Part shown: piece after piece, positions 1-11,703 of the stretch
Numbering within the stretch: position 1 is the first letter of the stretch
Layout: each line of letters opens with the position of its first letter
NCBI GenBank assembly: GCA_030015575.1
Contig: JASDDO010000026.1
Span: 452,143,096-452,207,095 of the forward strand
Direction: 5' to 3'
Length of the DNA stretch: 64,000 bases
From: Agapanthus africanus
Taxonomy: Eukaryota > Streptophyta > Magnoliopsida > Asparagales > Amaryllidaceae
Translations under genes and position numbers: made by a program
The notes under the pieces: generated by a model
Seen by the model: the letters and a program-made list of their open reading frames with translations, nothing else
Database searches by the model: none
What the model was told of the DNA's origin: nothing

Positions 1-2351
1 TTTCTATCCCCGTCTATGAGAAAACCGTAGTATCTCTCGGACGGATGAGACTGCCTACTACTCCTGCGGAGCGGCGTAGGAATGTCCTGTTCTTTTGAAC
101 CTTCTGGTTCCACTAAACTTTCAGTAATAGTCTGTGGTTCTGGAATTTCTTCCAGTTCTACTGTGCTCCCACTTATCTGGTTTTCCAAAAACTCAGTTTC
201 CAAGAAGTAGGCATGACGAGAAACAAGCACTTTTTGTTCCTCTTCACAGTAGAAGAAATATCCCTTGGAGTTCTTTGGATATCCCACAAACTTGCACTGT
301 ACTGAGCGTGCCTCGAGCTTGTCCGCATGCTGCTTTTTGACAAAAGCTGGACATCCCCATGTCTTAATGTGATTAAGATGGGGCCTCTTCCCACACCACA
401 TCTCAAATGGTGTGGTAGGCACAGTTTTAGTAGGAACTTGGTTCAAAAGGTATGCAGCTGATTCTAGCGCATACCCCCAGAAAGATCGTGGTAACTCAGC
501 GTTACTCATCATGGACCGTACCATATCCAATAGAGTTCGGTTCCGTCTCTCCGATACACCGTTATGTTGCGGAGTGTATGGAGGAGTAAGCTGAGAGAGA
601 ATTCCGTTCTCTTTTAAATAGTTCAGGAACTCGGCACTCAAGTATTCACCACCTCGATCCGATCTTAGAATCTTGATACTTTTGCCGGTTTGTTTTTCTA
701 CTTCATTCTTATATTCCTGGAACTTTTCAAAAGCTTCGGACTTATGTTTCATTAAGAAGACATAACCGTACCTTGAAAAGTCATCCGTAAAAGTAATGAA
801 GTAAGAATAACCGCTTCGCGCATGTGTTGACATTGGACCGCACACGTCGCTGTGTACGAGTCCCAAGAGCTCGCTCGCTCTTACTCCGTGTCCAGTGAAC
901 GGAGTCTTTGTCATCTTTCCTTCGAGACTGGATTGACAAGTGGCATACGATTGATATTCGAACGGATTCAAATATCCTTCTGTATGTAACTTAGTCAACC
1001 TTCTCTCATTGATGTGACCCAGTATACAATGCCATAAGAAAGTCTGATTTATATCTGGAGACTTTCTTTTGTGTGTATTCTGGACATTGAAAATCTGTGG
1101 TTGGTTTAATACGTATATACCATTGCTTAGTGTACCTGACCCAATCAGAACTTGATTAAGGTGAATGTTTACAACATTACTTACAAACGCAAATTCATAA
1201 CCTTCTTTTGAATCCAAAGATACAGAAATGATATTACAAGTTGCGTTGGGTACAAAAAAGCAATTACGCAAAACCAAAACATGTCCATCTGACATTCCCA
1301 GGTGATAGTCCCCCACGGCCTTAGCATCCATGCTAGCTCCGTTCGCAACTCTGAGGGTCATGTCACCTGCCTTCAAAACCCTACGGTTTCTCAATGCCTG
1401 CAAAGAATTACAGATATGAGATTCTGATCCGGTATCCAATACCCAGGAAGTAGAGTTTATCGAAAGACAGTTTTCAATAACATACACACCTGAAGCTGAA
1501 GCCGCAACCTGCTTCAGTTCCTGTGTTCTGGCCTTCCAAGCCCTGCAATCTTTCTTCCAGTGTCCACTCTTATGACAATAGAAGCATTCTTCTTTACCCA
1601 CAAGCTTCCCCGCTAACTTTGTTGCCTTTGCCTTTCCCTTCGTATCCACTTTACTAACACCGCCCCTTGGTTTGGCGGGGGCTTTCTTCTTCTTTCCCTT
1701 GGCTTTCTCCTTGGACCTAGAAGAAGAAGATCCTCCTACAAACAAAGTGGGTGTTTCCCTACCTTTCTGTAGGGTGCCTTCTGCGCTCCTCAGCATGTTG
1801 AGGAGTTCTGAAAGTTCAACTTCTTTTTCTTGTAAGTTGAAGTTCAGTATAAACTGGGCGTAAGTGGAAGGAAGGGACTGGAGAACCAAGTCCGTATAGA
1901 GCTCACTCTCCAACGTGGTCCCAAGTTCTGCGAGCTCCTCAATGTAGCCAATCATCTTAAGCACGTGGTCCGCTACCGATGATCCGACGGCCAACTTTGC
2001 CGAAAACAACTTCTTCGACACTTCGTATCTTGCGATACGAGACTGCTCTCCATACAGTTCTTTTGTATGGAGAAATATGGATTCCAGGTCCATATTCTCG
2101 TGCCTCCTCTGATGTTCGTTGTCCATAGAGGCAAGCACGAGGCACTTGGCCTTCGCGCAATCAATCTCCCAAGTCTTACGGATTTCCTTATCCGCGACGC
2201 TGGAGGTGGGACCTGGGACGGGGGGAGCTTTGGTGGTAAGAAGATACCCCAGCTTGTCGTAAGTGATTGCCATTTTGACATTCCTGAGCCAATCTTTGTA
2301 GTTTGGCCCTGTCAGTATGTTTTTATCTAGGAGTAACTTAAGTCCAGTCAT
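1..2351 (-). CDS. CopD Gag-Pol polyprotein, N-terminal 783 codons, open to window edge
   Basis: I checked every codon of this frame from the ATG at 2351-2349 to position 3 and found no stop. Order of domains: Gag capsid region starting MTGLKLLL; a lysine-rich linker; a CX2CX4HX4C zinc knuckle (CFYCHKSGHWKKDC, coded near 1550-1590); an aspartic protease with DTGS (near 1420-1440); a GAG-pre-integrase zinc region (LGHIN, near 1010); an integrase core with the first Asp in HSDVCGP, the second in RSDRGGEY and the Glu in VSERRNRT; and the linker before RT, where the window ends. One change from relatives is DTGSES instead of DTGSGS just after the catalytic triad. Start choice: this ATG follows a conserved acceptor-like CAG, and the upstream in-frame ATG seen in CopC is absent here. 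The product would form the virus-like particle and perform cytoplasmic reverse transcription and nuclear integration. Confidence 0.93.
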   Translation of the reverse strand, partial: MTGLKLLLDKNILTGPNYKDWLRNVKMAITYDKLGYLLTTKAPPVPGPTSSVADKEIRKTWEIDCAKAKCLVLASMDNEHQRRHENMDLESIFLHTKELYGEQSRIARYEVSKKLFSAKLAVGSSVADHVLKMIGYIEELAELGTTLESELYTDLVLQSLPSTYAQFILNFNLQEKEVELSELLNMLRSAEGTLQKGRETPTLFVGGSSSSRSKEKAKGKKKKAPAKPRGGVSKVDTKGKAKATKLAGKLVGKEECFYCHKSGHWKKDCRAWKARTQELKQVAASASGVYVIENCLSINSTSWVLDTGSESHICNSLQALRNRRVLKAGDMTLRVANGASMDAKAVGDYHLGMSDGHVLVLRNCFFVPNATCNIISVSLDSKEGYEFAFVSNVVNIHLNQVLIGSGTLSNGIYVLNQPQIFNVQNTHKRKSPDINQTFLWHCILGHINERRLTKLHTEGYLNPFEYQSYATCQSSLEGKMTKTPFTGHGVRASELLGLVHSDVCGPMSTHARSGYSYFITFTDDFSRYGYVFLMKHKSEAFEKFQEYKNEVEKQTGKSIKILRSDRGGEYLSAEFLNYLKENGILSQLTPPYTPQHNGVSERRNRTLLDMVRSMMSNAELPRSFWGYALESAAYLLNQVPTKTVPTTPFEMWCGKRPHLNHIKTWGCPAFVKKQHADKLEARSVQCKFVGYPKNSKGYFFYCEEEQKVLVSRHAYFLETEFLENQISGSTVELEEIPEPQTITESLVEPEGSKEQDIPTPLRRSSRQSHPSERYYGFLIDGDR

Positions 2352-4450
2352 GTTGATTGGTCGCTGCAATTAGGAGAGAGAGAAGAAATACTCAGCACGA
2401 TGCTCTTGCAAGTTTAGAATGGTTTTTAATTTGTCTAAACAGGATGGCTCCCACTGTCTCTCGAATCCCTCCTCAAACCATAAAGGAAGAATTAGTCGGG
2501 ATCAATCCCACCGCACAATACTTGCTTAACCGTTCAGCCAGGCCAGTGTCGGTACTTCGAGGGAGGTTTTCCAACGCTTTCGCGAAGTTCCTTAATTTAA
2601 GAACCTCTTTTCTCTGGGGGCGTAGCCTCGCTAACACCTTTCTAGGCATCTACTAGGTTTATAGCATTGATCGTTTAGTGAGAAATTTCCCGAGGAGTAG
2701 CATATACTCACAGTAGGATCGGGATCCAAATATCATCGCGTGACGAAACTGAAGGAATCCTACCAGAATCATCACACTCCAAATGGTATGCAAATCTAGC
2801 AAGTTTCAGTACTTATGAAACTCCCGATGTGGATTTTTGCCCCATGCTCTTATGACCTTGACTTTGGCCAACAAATCATAAGTCACATGTCAAGTTCTAC
2901 CCGTCATTCTCCAGGTTAATTTGAATCCACCCATACCTACCCTTGACTTTGGCCAACAAGGCAGTACGACTGTTTCAAATCAACGCATCTATCTATGCTG
3001 CACATGAATACCCAATAGCTACCAATCACTATGCCTTGACTTTGGCCAACAAACACAGCTTGAATACTATTGACTATTCATGTGAAACGACGGAGGGCTA
3101 CGAATGGTTTTGGCTAAACCGTGAACGTAGTGAACTTGATATAATCGATGGAACGAGATAGCTTTTAAAAGGAGTGGCTCAAGCTCCGTATTTAAAAGTT
3201 AGTTTTGAAAAGAACCGAATGGTTTTTCGAAAGTGTCCCAACGACTTTAGCTTGGTTTATTATCTTGCATTAGTTCTTTTAATGCGTGATATTCTTGCAT
3301 TAGTTCTTTTAATGCGTCCCATCATTTAATCCTACCATTGCAGAAAACAACCAAAATATGACGTACGCTTATGCCATTCGCATTCGCCACGGGGTCCCGT
3401 CATCACCCGTTAGGTTACTTAACTAACGACAGAGCGGGGGATGGGCTAGCGCGGCTGTAAAACATAAGCAGCGCCTAAATAGTTATTAATATATAGCAAT
3501 GATAGACATTACAGATCACAGATGAATACATTGGATATACTAGGAATCCGCAATCCTTTCGAGCCTGCAACGAAAAGCGGATTACACAGTCGCGGTGAAT
3601 AGCCAAAACCCCACCCAAGACCCCTACGGGTGCGGCAAACTACCCGCCAAGTACCCCGAAGTGGAGCAACCTCCCTCATCACCGTGAGTAGGCCACTCGG
3701 CACTTCGAGATACCCGGTAGTTTGTGCACCCCTCCATGGGTCTATCCTAGGAGCAAAAACAGTAAAAAGAATTATACAATGACGGCTACAACCCCGACCC
3801 GGTTGTGCGGCCATACAAATAATAAAATTAAATCAATTTACATTTTACAATGAATGAAAGAAAAAGAAACACTCATCTCACATCCACCCCGGCTATTCAC
3901 CCGCGACAGTCCAACGCATTCATATACACAAACCATCATCAAACACAGATCACAGATATGTATAACCCCGACTAATCGACATAGAGCGATTAGCCGACGT
4001 TCAATACATATAAACATCACAGATATAACCATTATAGTCAAAGTGTAGTGAAGTTCGATAAAAATACGGATTTATAGGCCCTCAAAATCAAATTTCTTTT
4101 CTGGAAAATCTGGGCACAAATAAACCATCTGAAAAATCCCAAAACCCTACCAGAAGAACACTGCACAAAACCCGATCACGAGATGAGCCAAAACGGCGGC
4201 GGTTCCGCGGCACATGCATACCTATCGCCGCGGAACCGAGGCGGTTTGAGGGAATCAGGGGATCGTTTTTTGTGGGTGTTCTCACAAAACCCTGAGCCGA
4301 TTTTAGGAGTAAAAATTTTTAATTTTAGAGCACAAAAAAATTCAACAGAAAGTTAGGGTTTTGATTTTCCGGTTTTTGCGATTTTTCCGTTCGAACTTCC
4401 ATACACTTTACTACTAAGCTAGTTTTAGTTTAGTTAGGCTCTGATACCAC
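2352..4450 (-). promoter_or_regulatory. CopD 5' untranslated leader with conserved RNA structures
   Basis: About 2.1 kb between LTR and gag, with no credible coding; short ORFs here are chance. Conserved parts, in plus coordinates: GC hairpin arms 4200-4211 and 4227-4238 (perfect 12 bp, 15-nt loop); long stem P1 3636-3644 with 3716-3724 (CAAACTACC/GGTAGTTTG); inner stem P2 3651-3663 with 3701-3713 (13 bp with two G-U pairs); CGTTAG/CTAACG block 3408-3428; three short hairpins 2856-2871, 2941-2956 and 3034-3049; polypyrimidine-CAG at 2364-2385 just before gag; donor-like AG|GTATAAC at 4616/4615 in U5. All recur in the other four copia leaders. Confidence 0.75.
4438..4449 (-). other. CopD primer-binding site (initiator Met-tRNA)
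   Basis: The reverse complement reads TGGTATCAGAGC, the standard plant match to the 3' end of initiator Met-tRNA. It lies one base from the LTR end and fixes the LTR boundary and the element's orientation. Confidence 0.95.
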
Positions 4451-6534
4451 TGTAAGTCCACGTTGCCAGCCCCGGTTCTTGCGGGGAGGCGGAAACGGTA
4501 TAAAAATCAAATTTTTAGCGCATGGGGCAACATGGACTAACAAAGTCGGGATCTTTTCTAAACTAAACTAGCAAGAAAGCTAAAGAGAGTTAGCTACTCG
4601 GAAAAGAGGTTATACCTAACTTGAACTCCTTCTTCTTGAAACCTTTGTAGGGGTTGATGGTGCTTTCCTCGTCGCCTTCTTCCGTCAAAGATGGATCCAC
4701 CTGAGGGTTCAACCTTCGGGCTCTTTCTTGAACTTTGAGTGAACTAGGATCTTTGGCTTGCTAAACCTCCAACCCTAGAGTGAGTAGAGAGTGGCTTTGG
4801 GGTGTTTTTATCTCAAGGAGATGGATTCTCAACACATGAGAAGGGAGCTCCTTGATCTAGAGGAGGAGGAAGAAGAAGAGATGAGAGAGAAGAGTTATGA
4901 TAGAATGAATAAAATCCTTCTCATTTTACAACCATAACAAAATGAAAAGAATTATCAAATTAACAATAATAATAAAAAATGAAATAGTTGATGGAAGCTT
5001 TGGAATGACCATTATCATTACATTCATTAAATGGTTTTGCTAGAATCAAAGAGCATCTTTGATATGTAATGATGATGGTCAAACTTTCAACCATGGTCAA
5101 CAAGTCAACCTTGGTCAACAAGTCAACAAAACCAACCATGACACAATTTCATTTAATTAATATTATTAATTGATATAACATAAATTCATTAGGGTTTGGA
5201 AAAAGACGACTGTCAACTGTGCATACGCACCCGTTCCGAAACCCTAATGAATATCCTCTTCCTCCGCCTCAATCAACTGTGCATACACACCCGCATTCTT
5301 GTTTCGAGGAACATGAATACTAAGAGATAAAATCAACCCCAAAACATATACCAGTGTCTGGCTCAAACCAGAGCCTGCTAGTAATATCTGTCCGGACTCC
5401 AAACGTGCACAAGTGTGCAGATGTGAACGAACCCTGTCGCAAAACCATGCGACCTCTACTCAGTTTTGCCCAGAGGCGAATAGCCCTCTGTGTGGGACTC
5501 TAAAGACTCGACACTATGCTTGCAGTGGGTTTAACCACAGACCGCAAGCGGCACTAGCTGTGCGTAACGGTCCCCAGGTAGATGCCGATGAGAAGACTGA
5601 CGAGGTGAACCCCATCTGAACTCCTACTGAGTCTGAATGTGACTGTCTCCATACAATCCGGTCTGTTCGTCTGATACATCGCATGTCGGGCCTAGGGGCG
5701 GTAAACGTCAGTCCCCTAATAGCGGTACAAGTCGTGTCGGAGTGAAGCCCAAAACACCCTGAGATAACACTGGAAACCTACCGGTATATCTCGCTTTCCC
5801 TGGCCAGGGACTACTCGTGTAATGGCTCTCCTAGACACAGCGCGATGTCAACCCCCAATACCGGGAGAGACGAATCCTGTCTAACCGTCACTGCCTCCAA
5901 GTGCTTCGGGACTGCACCCAACTGCCACCTGTTTGCACGACTCCTTTGAGCCGTGGTAGGGTAGTAATCAAAATACAGTGGGAACACACTCGAGGCGAAG
6001 TGCCAGTGTCAAGTCAGCGGACTAAGCTGTACTCATGTCACCTGGGAACTGATAACTGACGATAGGTACAATACCAACTTGTCAGTTCCCGACGAGTCCT
6101 GTCCAGTGTACTCATAACCTAACGAGCACCCGCATACTATCTCAAGTACGACGTACTGACGGCTGTGGGACAGACCGTCTCCCACACTGGGATGAGAAGC
6201 GCATGCGCCATTCTCCTCCGGAGTATCGATGCCCTGTCTCGATAGTCCTGCGACTAGAGACCTGTATAAGGATGTGCTTATAGATTACCCAGCCCCCACT
6301 AGTGTGACTGCCATCACAACGCTGGTAATCAAGCAAAGATCCTAAGGGCTCCACTAATGCGTATAGGTGATATGATAAAATAAACACATGTACACATTGA
6401 AGTAGAAACAAACCAAGTAGCATACTACTATTTTGAGCAAGATTGTATATACAAGGTGAATATCCCAAGCTTCCATTAAGTAATATACAAACCAGTATGA
6501 TACAGTAATGGCCTCTAGGGCATATACACTAACA
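4451..6534 (-). repeat. CopD 5' LTR, 2084 bp
   Basis: Minus-strand ends are TGTTAGTG...CTTACA. It carries the same U5 motifs as the CopC and CopE LTRs, including the donor-like GTATAAC at 4615-4609, and a shared U3 segment about the blocks near 5400-6300. The 3' LTR is outside the window, so divergence cannot be measured. It splits the CopA 5' LTR. Confidence 0.93.
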
Positions 6535-7317
6535 AGAGGGGCATAGAAGGAGGCACCTCATTAGGGTTTTGACCATGGACTTGATTAAAACAATTATGAG
6601 GTGGACGAAAGTATTTGTTATTTTTGTAAATGATAAATATGGCATGGCTACTTGGATTGACTACTTGACTTGGTTTGACCATTTGACTAGGTTTGACCAC
6701 TTGACTTGGTTGACTCTTTGACTAAATATTTTGTGGCACTAGATATTTTTGGGTGAGATATTTTCATGACATGAGAGTTGTCAAGTCATGGTAGCCATCA
6801 TATTTTCATTTGGATTATCATTTGGAAAAACACTTTCTCTTTCCTCAAGTGAGCTCTCATGCTAACTCTTCTTCTTTATCCTCACTAGAAAACCCTCAAG
6901 GTCTCATGACTTGAGTAAATGAGGGTTTCAAGAGACAAATAAATCCATCTTCATACTCATCATCACCTAGGATATCAAGTTTAGCAAGCTTGTTGCCTTA
7001 ATTACCTTGGTTTTGAGGTGGAGTTTGGACTATAAACTCTCGGGTGGATCGTCTTCGACTCGAGGAGGCCGTGAAGGTTACTACGATCCGGATCGATCCT
7101 TGGAGCCTACGTAGATGAGGAGGAAAGCGATGAAGACCCGAAGGACATGTATCATGAGGTAAAACTTTGTATCAGAGTAGTTAAACCTCAACTAGTTTGC
7201 TAGCTAAGGTTTATGTTCGATCCTTGGTTCTAGTCGATGTTGCGAAGCCCGTAAAAAATCAATTTTTGCAAATTCCGCCTCCCTACGAACATGTGGGGTG
7301 CAAAAAACAGACTTACA
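6535..7317 (+). repeat. CopA 5' LTR remnant (3' part)
   Basis: It ends CTTACA immediately before a damaged primer site, like CopC and CopD. The segment aligns in layout with the downstream half of the CopC LTR (39100-39362): GGACATG, donor-like TGAG|GTAAAAC at 7158/7159, then a CCGCCTCCC motif. The upstream half lies beyond the CopD insertion, outside the window. Confidence 0.85.
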
Positions 7318-7330
7318 GTGGTTAAAGCCA
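7318..7330 (+). other. CopA degenerate primer-binding site
   Basis: GTGGTTAAAGCC stands where relatives have GTGGTATCAGAGCC. The core is altered and shortened, consistent with a dead element. Confidence 0.7.
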
Positions 7331-9492
7331 CTCATAAACCTTAGATAGCTTGTAACGATGTTAGAATTCCGCCGTTTTTGTTGTCGGAAAACTGTCGACA
7401 AAAACAGTTTTGAAAAGTGAGGTTTTGAGTTGTTTGCACACCCAGCGGGCTTACGGTTTGAACCAAGAAGCTGCGGGGAGAAGCGTGCACACCTCAGGGA
7501 CACCCTAAGGGGGACCAACGGCCGGGAACACCCCCCAAGACCACCAATTGGTGGCCTTGGGGGCTGCTGACCTGAAAGCACCAGAAACTGGTGCTCTCGG
7601 GTCTGTCCTCCTTTGGGGGCCACCTCATAGTGTCCCCCAGGGGTGGGCACCACCCCCAATCCTCCACTCAACGTATTTTCATGTATCTTCGCCTTCGCGA
7701 ATATTCGGGCGGGTTTCGAGTTCGTTTCGACTCCCGGATTGGCTCAAAACATTCAGTTTTTGAAATTCAGCTCACTGGATTTTCATGTCTTGGAAAATTG
7801 TTTGAGTTTGCTAATTGCATGCGGAATTCTAATGTCGTACTTACTTTACAAGCTCTGTGATGTATATATGTGTTTGGAAACGTTGACTAATTTCTATACG
7901 CCGATTTGTCAGGGTTGCACATATCTGTGATGTTGATGTGATGGTTTGTGTATATGAACTTGTTGGATTGTCGTGATGAATAGCCGGGTATGTGAGATGA
8001 GGGTTTTCATTCTTTCATTCGATGTAAATTTGTAAAGTGATGTAATATTATTTTTGCGGAGCATATCCGGGTTGAGGTTGTAGCCACCGTTGTATTATTT
8101 CTTTTACTGTTTTTGCTCCTAGGATAGACCCAAGGTGGGGTGCACAAACTACCGGGTACTTTGAAGTGCCGAGTGGCCTACTCACTTTGTTGAGGGAGCT
8201 TGCTTTACTTCGGGTATTTGGCGGGTAGTTTTCCTCACCCGTAGGGTTCTAGGGTGGGGTTTGACTATTCATCAGGTCCGTAGAATCCGTTTTTCGTTAC
8301 AGGCTCAAACAAAACGCGGAATTTCTAGTATATCCAATGTGTTCATCTGTGTTATAGAATGCCTATCATTGCGTCTGATGAATGTATATATCTATATATG
8401 ATATCTAGTAGATGTTGCTTATGTTTTGCATCCGCGCTAGTCCAACCGCCGCTCTGTCGTTAGTTAAGTAACCTAACGGGTGATGACGGGGCCCCGTGGC
8501 GAATGCGGATGGCATAAGTGTACGTTATATTTTCGTTGTTTTCTGCAATGGTAGGATTAATTGATGGGACAACATTAAATTAATGCCAAGCAAACAAACC
8601 AAAGTTGAATCGTTGGAACAATTTCAAAACCACTCGGTTTTTTCAAAACAGCAAAACTTTTAAAATGCAGAGCTTAAACGACTCCTTTTAAAAGCTATCA
8701 GGTTCCTTCGATTATATCAAGTTCACTACGTTCACGGTTTCACCAAAACCATTCATAGCCCTCCGCCATTTCAGTTAGATATTCAGTAGTATTCAAGCTA
8801 TGTATTTTGACCTTCGCCAAGGCATAGTGATTGGTAGCTGCTGAATATTTATCTGTAGCATAGATAGATGCGTTGGTTTGGGACCGATGTGCTGCTATTT
8901 TGGCCTTTGTCAAGGGTATGTATGGGTGGGTTCAAATTAACCTGGATAATGATGGGTAGAACTTGACATGTGACTTAAGATATGTTGGCCTTCGTCAAGG
9001 TCATAAGAGCATGGGGCAAAAATCCACATCGTAAGTTTCTAAAGAAACTGAAACTTGCTAGTACTTCATACCATTTGGAGTTTGATAATATTGGTAGGAT
9101 TCCTTCAGCTTTATCACACGATGATATTTGGATCCCGATCCTACTATGAGTATATGCTATTCCTCGGAAGATTTTTTCAATTAACGATTAATGCTATAAA
9201 CCAAGTAGGTGTCTAGAAAGGTGTTAGCGGGGCTACGACTCCAGGGAAAAGAGATTATTTAATTAAGGAAATTTGCGAAAACGTCGTAAAACCTCCCTCG
9301 AAGTACCGACACTAGCCTGGCTAAACGATTAAGCAAGTATTGTACGGTAAGATTAAATTCTGACTAATTCTTTTTTTTATGGTTTGAGGAAGGATTCGAG
9401 AAACAGTGGGAGCCATCCTGTTTAGATAAATTAAAAATCAATCTAAACATGCAAGAGCATCATGCTGAGTGTTTTCTTCTCTCTCTCCTAAA
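7318..9492 (+). promoter_or_regulatory. CopA 5' leader with conserved RNA structures
   Basis: Non-coding. It holds the family landmarks: a 32-bp imperfect palindrome 7532-7563 (arms CCCCCAAG.CCACCAA and mirror, one central mismatch), with a second hairpin 7577-7595 (AGCACCAG/CTGGTGCT); stem P1 8146-8153 with 8224-8231 (AAACTACC/GGTAGTTT); CGTTAG/CTAACG block 8458-8478; short hairpins 8807-8822, 8900-8915 and 8985-9000; polypyrimidine tract 9475-9489. The acceptor is broken: relatives have TGCAG, here TGCGG (9493-9497). The 155-codon minus ORF at 7204-7671 is a by-product of the palindromes. Confidence 0.72.
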
Positions 9493-11284
9493 TGCGGCAA
9501 CAAGATAACCAGATTAGGTTACAGATAGATAATAAAACGAATGAGTTATACTATAATGACTGGTAAAGGTTTTTCAAGATATCCATTACCTATGACAAGC
9601 TGGACCACTTCATTACTACTCAAGCCCCCGCTGTCCCCGGTCCAGTTTTCACCGTCACGGATAAGGATATCCGTATGACAAGGGAAATAAGATTGTACGA
9701 ATGCCATATGCCTCGTGTTGGCCTCAGTGGATGGTGTAACCAAGAGGCAACACGAGAAGATGGACTTAGCTTCCATCTTCCTCCATAACAAAGATTTATA
9801 TGGAGAGCAATCTCGTATCGCAAGATATGAGGCCTCGAAGGAATTGCTTCAAGCGAGGTTGGCTGTCGGGTCATCTGTAAGGGACAACGTCCTTACGATG
9901 ACTAGCTATATTGACGAGCTCACAGACCTGGAGACCACGTTGGGAAATAGGTCATATGCTGACTTATTTCTATAGTCCCTACCCTCTACTTACACCCTGA
10001 AGGAAACTAGGGAGACACCCTCTCTGCTTATTGGGTAATCCTCCTCTTCTGCATCCGAGGCGAAAGCAAAGGGTAAGATGAAGAAGACCTCCACAAAGCT
10101 GATATGTGATGGCAGTAAGGTAGAAGGAAAGGGAAGGGCAAAAGTTTCGGGACTAATAGTAGGGAAGGAGGGACGTTCCTATTGTTACGGGAAAGGACAT
10201 TGGCAGAAGGGATGCAGGGCTTGGAAAGCCAGAATCCAGGATCCGAAGCATGTTGTGGCTTCGACTTCAGGTGTGTTTGTGATTGAAAATAGTCTGTCAA
10301 TTAACTCTACTTTCTGGGTACAAGATACCGGATCGGGATCTCATATCTGTAATTCATTACAGGCTTTGAGAAATCATAGAGTTATCAGGACAGGTGATAT
10401 GACTCTCAGGGTTGCTAACGGAATGAGCGTGGACGTTGTATCCGTATGGTATATCACCTAGGATTGACAAGTGGGCAGATATTGATTCTACGTATTTGTT
10501 TGTGTGTACCAAGTCTAGTTTGTAAGCGATGTGGTTCACATCCACCTAAATCAAAGTTTGATTGGGTCAGGTACACAGAGGAAAATATATATTGAATCAA
10601 GCTCAGGTTTTCAAACGTCCAGAACACACTTAAAAGAAAGTCTCCAGAATTAAATAAAACTTTCTTATGCCATTGTAGACAGGGTCACATCAATGAAACA
10701 CGGTTGTCGAAGTTACATAGAGAGGGATATTTGGATCTCTTTGAATATCACTCTTATGCAATTTGTCAATCTTATCTCATAGGAAAGATGACAAAGATTC
10801 CGTTCACTGGACACGGAGTAAGAGCAAGCGAGCTCTTAGGACTCATACGCAGCAATGTGTGTAGTCCAATATCTATAAATGCATGAAGTGGTTATTCCTA
10901 TTTCATTACTTTTATGGATTATTTCTCTAGGTTAGGATATGTCTTCTAGATGCAGAATAAATCCGAGACCCTTTGAAAAATTCCGAGATATAAGAATTAT
11001 ATGGAAAAACAAACAGGCAAAAGTATCAAGACACTGAGATCTGATCGATGTGGTGAATACATAAATTGTTGAGTTCCTGGATTACTTAATAGAGAATGGA
11101 ATTCTCTCTCAGCTTACTCTTCCATATAGACCACAACATAAAGGTCTATAGGAAAGGCGGAACAGAACCCTATTGGATATTTTTCATTCAGTAATACTGA
11201 GTTTCCGCGATCCTTCTAAAGTTATGCACTAGAATAAGCTGCATATCTTTTGAATAAGGTTCCTACCAGGACTGTGCCTACCAC
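9493..11284 (+). pseudogene. CopA gag and first part of pol, decayed
   Basis: The gag ATG is lost. Recognisable stretches: capsid region around 9715-9975 (matches CopC residues about 83-175, e.g. EQSRIARYE); nucleocapsid-protease around 10078-10461, in which the zinc knuckle has lost its first cysteine (YCYGKGHWQKGC) and the protease motif reads QDTGSGSHIC; integrase zinc region and core start near 10670-10886, where the first catalytic Asp block reads RSNVCSP. Several stops and frame changes separate these. The sequence breaks at 11284 inside integrase, where CopB is inserted. Confidence 0.88.
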
Positions 11285-11703
11285 TGTTTGGTTACCTACA
11301 ACGGCAGCAAGGTTTCGGGTGGCATCTCCCATGCCAATTTCAAATTTTTTCCATTCTAGATAACCCTAACCCTAGATTTTTAACTAGAGAATCAAACAAA
11401 ACTTCAAAGTAAACAACTTTACTTCTAAGAGTTAGGGATTACAACCTTTCTAGTCTGTTCCTTCGCTTCATAAGCTCCGTGTTGAGGTCCCTTCGCAGCG
11501 ATCATCAAGTTCCCGGGCTCTCAAGTGTCTCCATGAAGTGAATAATGCATCTAGCTAGAAGTCTTTGAAATCCAAGACGATCTACCTTGAGGAAACTCAA
11601 ACCCAAGCTCTCACTTCTCTAATGTGGTATCAGTGAAGCAAACACTATAATATAAGTGACTAGAATAGATGAGGATGACGAAGTAGGAATTTTGCTCTCT
11701 TTA
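11285..11703 (-). repeat. CopB 3' LTR, left piece
   Basis: It matches the 5' LTR from 33680 onward, with nearly identical sequence over the first 400 bp. The outer end reads TGTTTGG against TGTTGAG in the other LTR. It is broken at 11703 by ChrA, whose target duplication CTTTA occupies 11699-11703. Confidence 0.93.

Larger units (their letters stand above)
1..6534 (-). mobile_element. CopD: Ty1/copia LTR retrotransposon, 5' two-thirds, runs off left edge
   Basis: Read on the minus strand the element runs LTR (6534-4451), primer site (4449-4438), about 2.1 kb leader, then gag-protease-integrase to the window edge. RT, RNase H and the 3' LTR lie outside. The LTR terminus adjoins the CopA LTR remnant. 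The first five bases outside are AGAGG (6535-6539), the expected target duplication, but its partner is off the window. It is the least decayed copia here: the visible coding frame has no stop. Family assignment rests on the copia domain order (integrase before RT) and on close similarity to CopC. Confidence 0.95.

Noticed and set aside
2943-3161. 72-codon ORF with repeated TLANK
   Set aside because: Reads through the three leader mini-hairpins on the strand opposite to CopD; reflects the repeats.
7204-7671. 155-codon minus ORF
   Set aside because: Lies across the CopA LTR end and palindromic leader; not present in sibling leaders.
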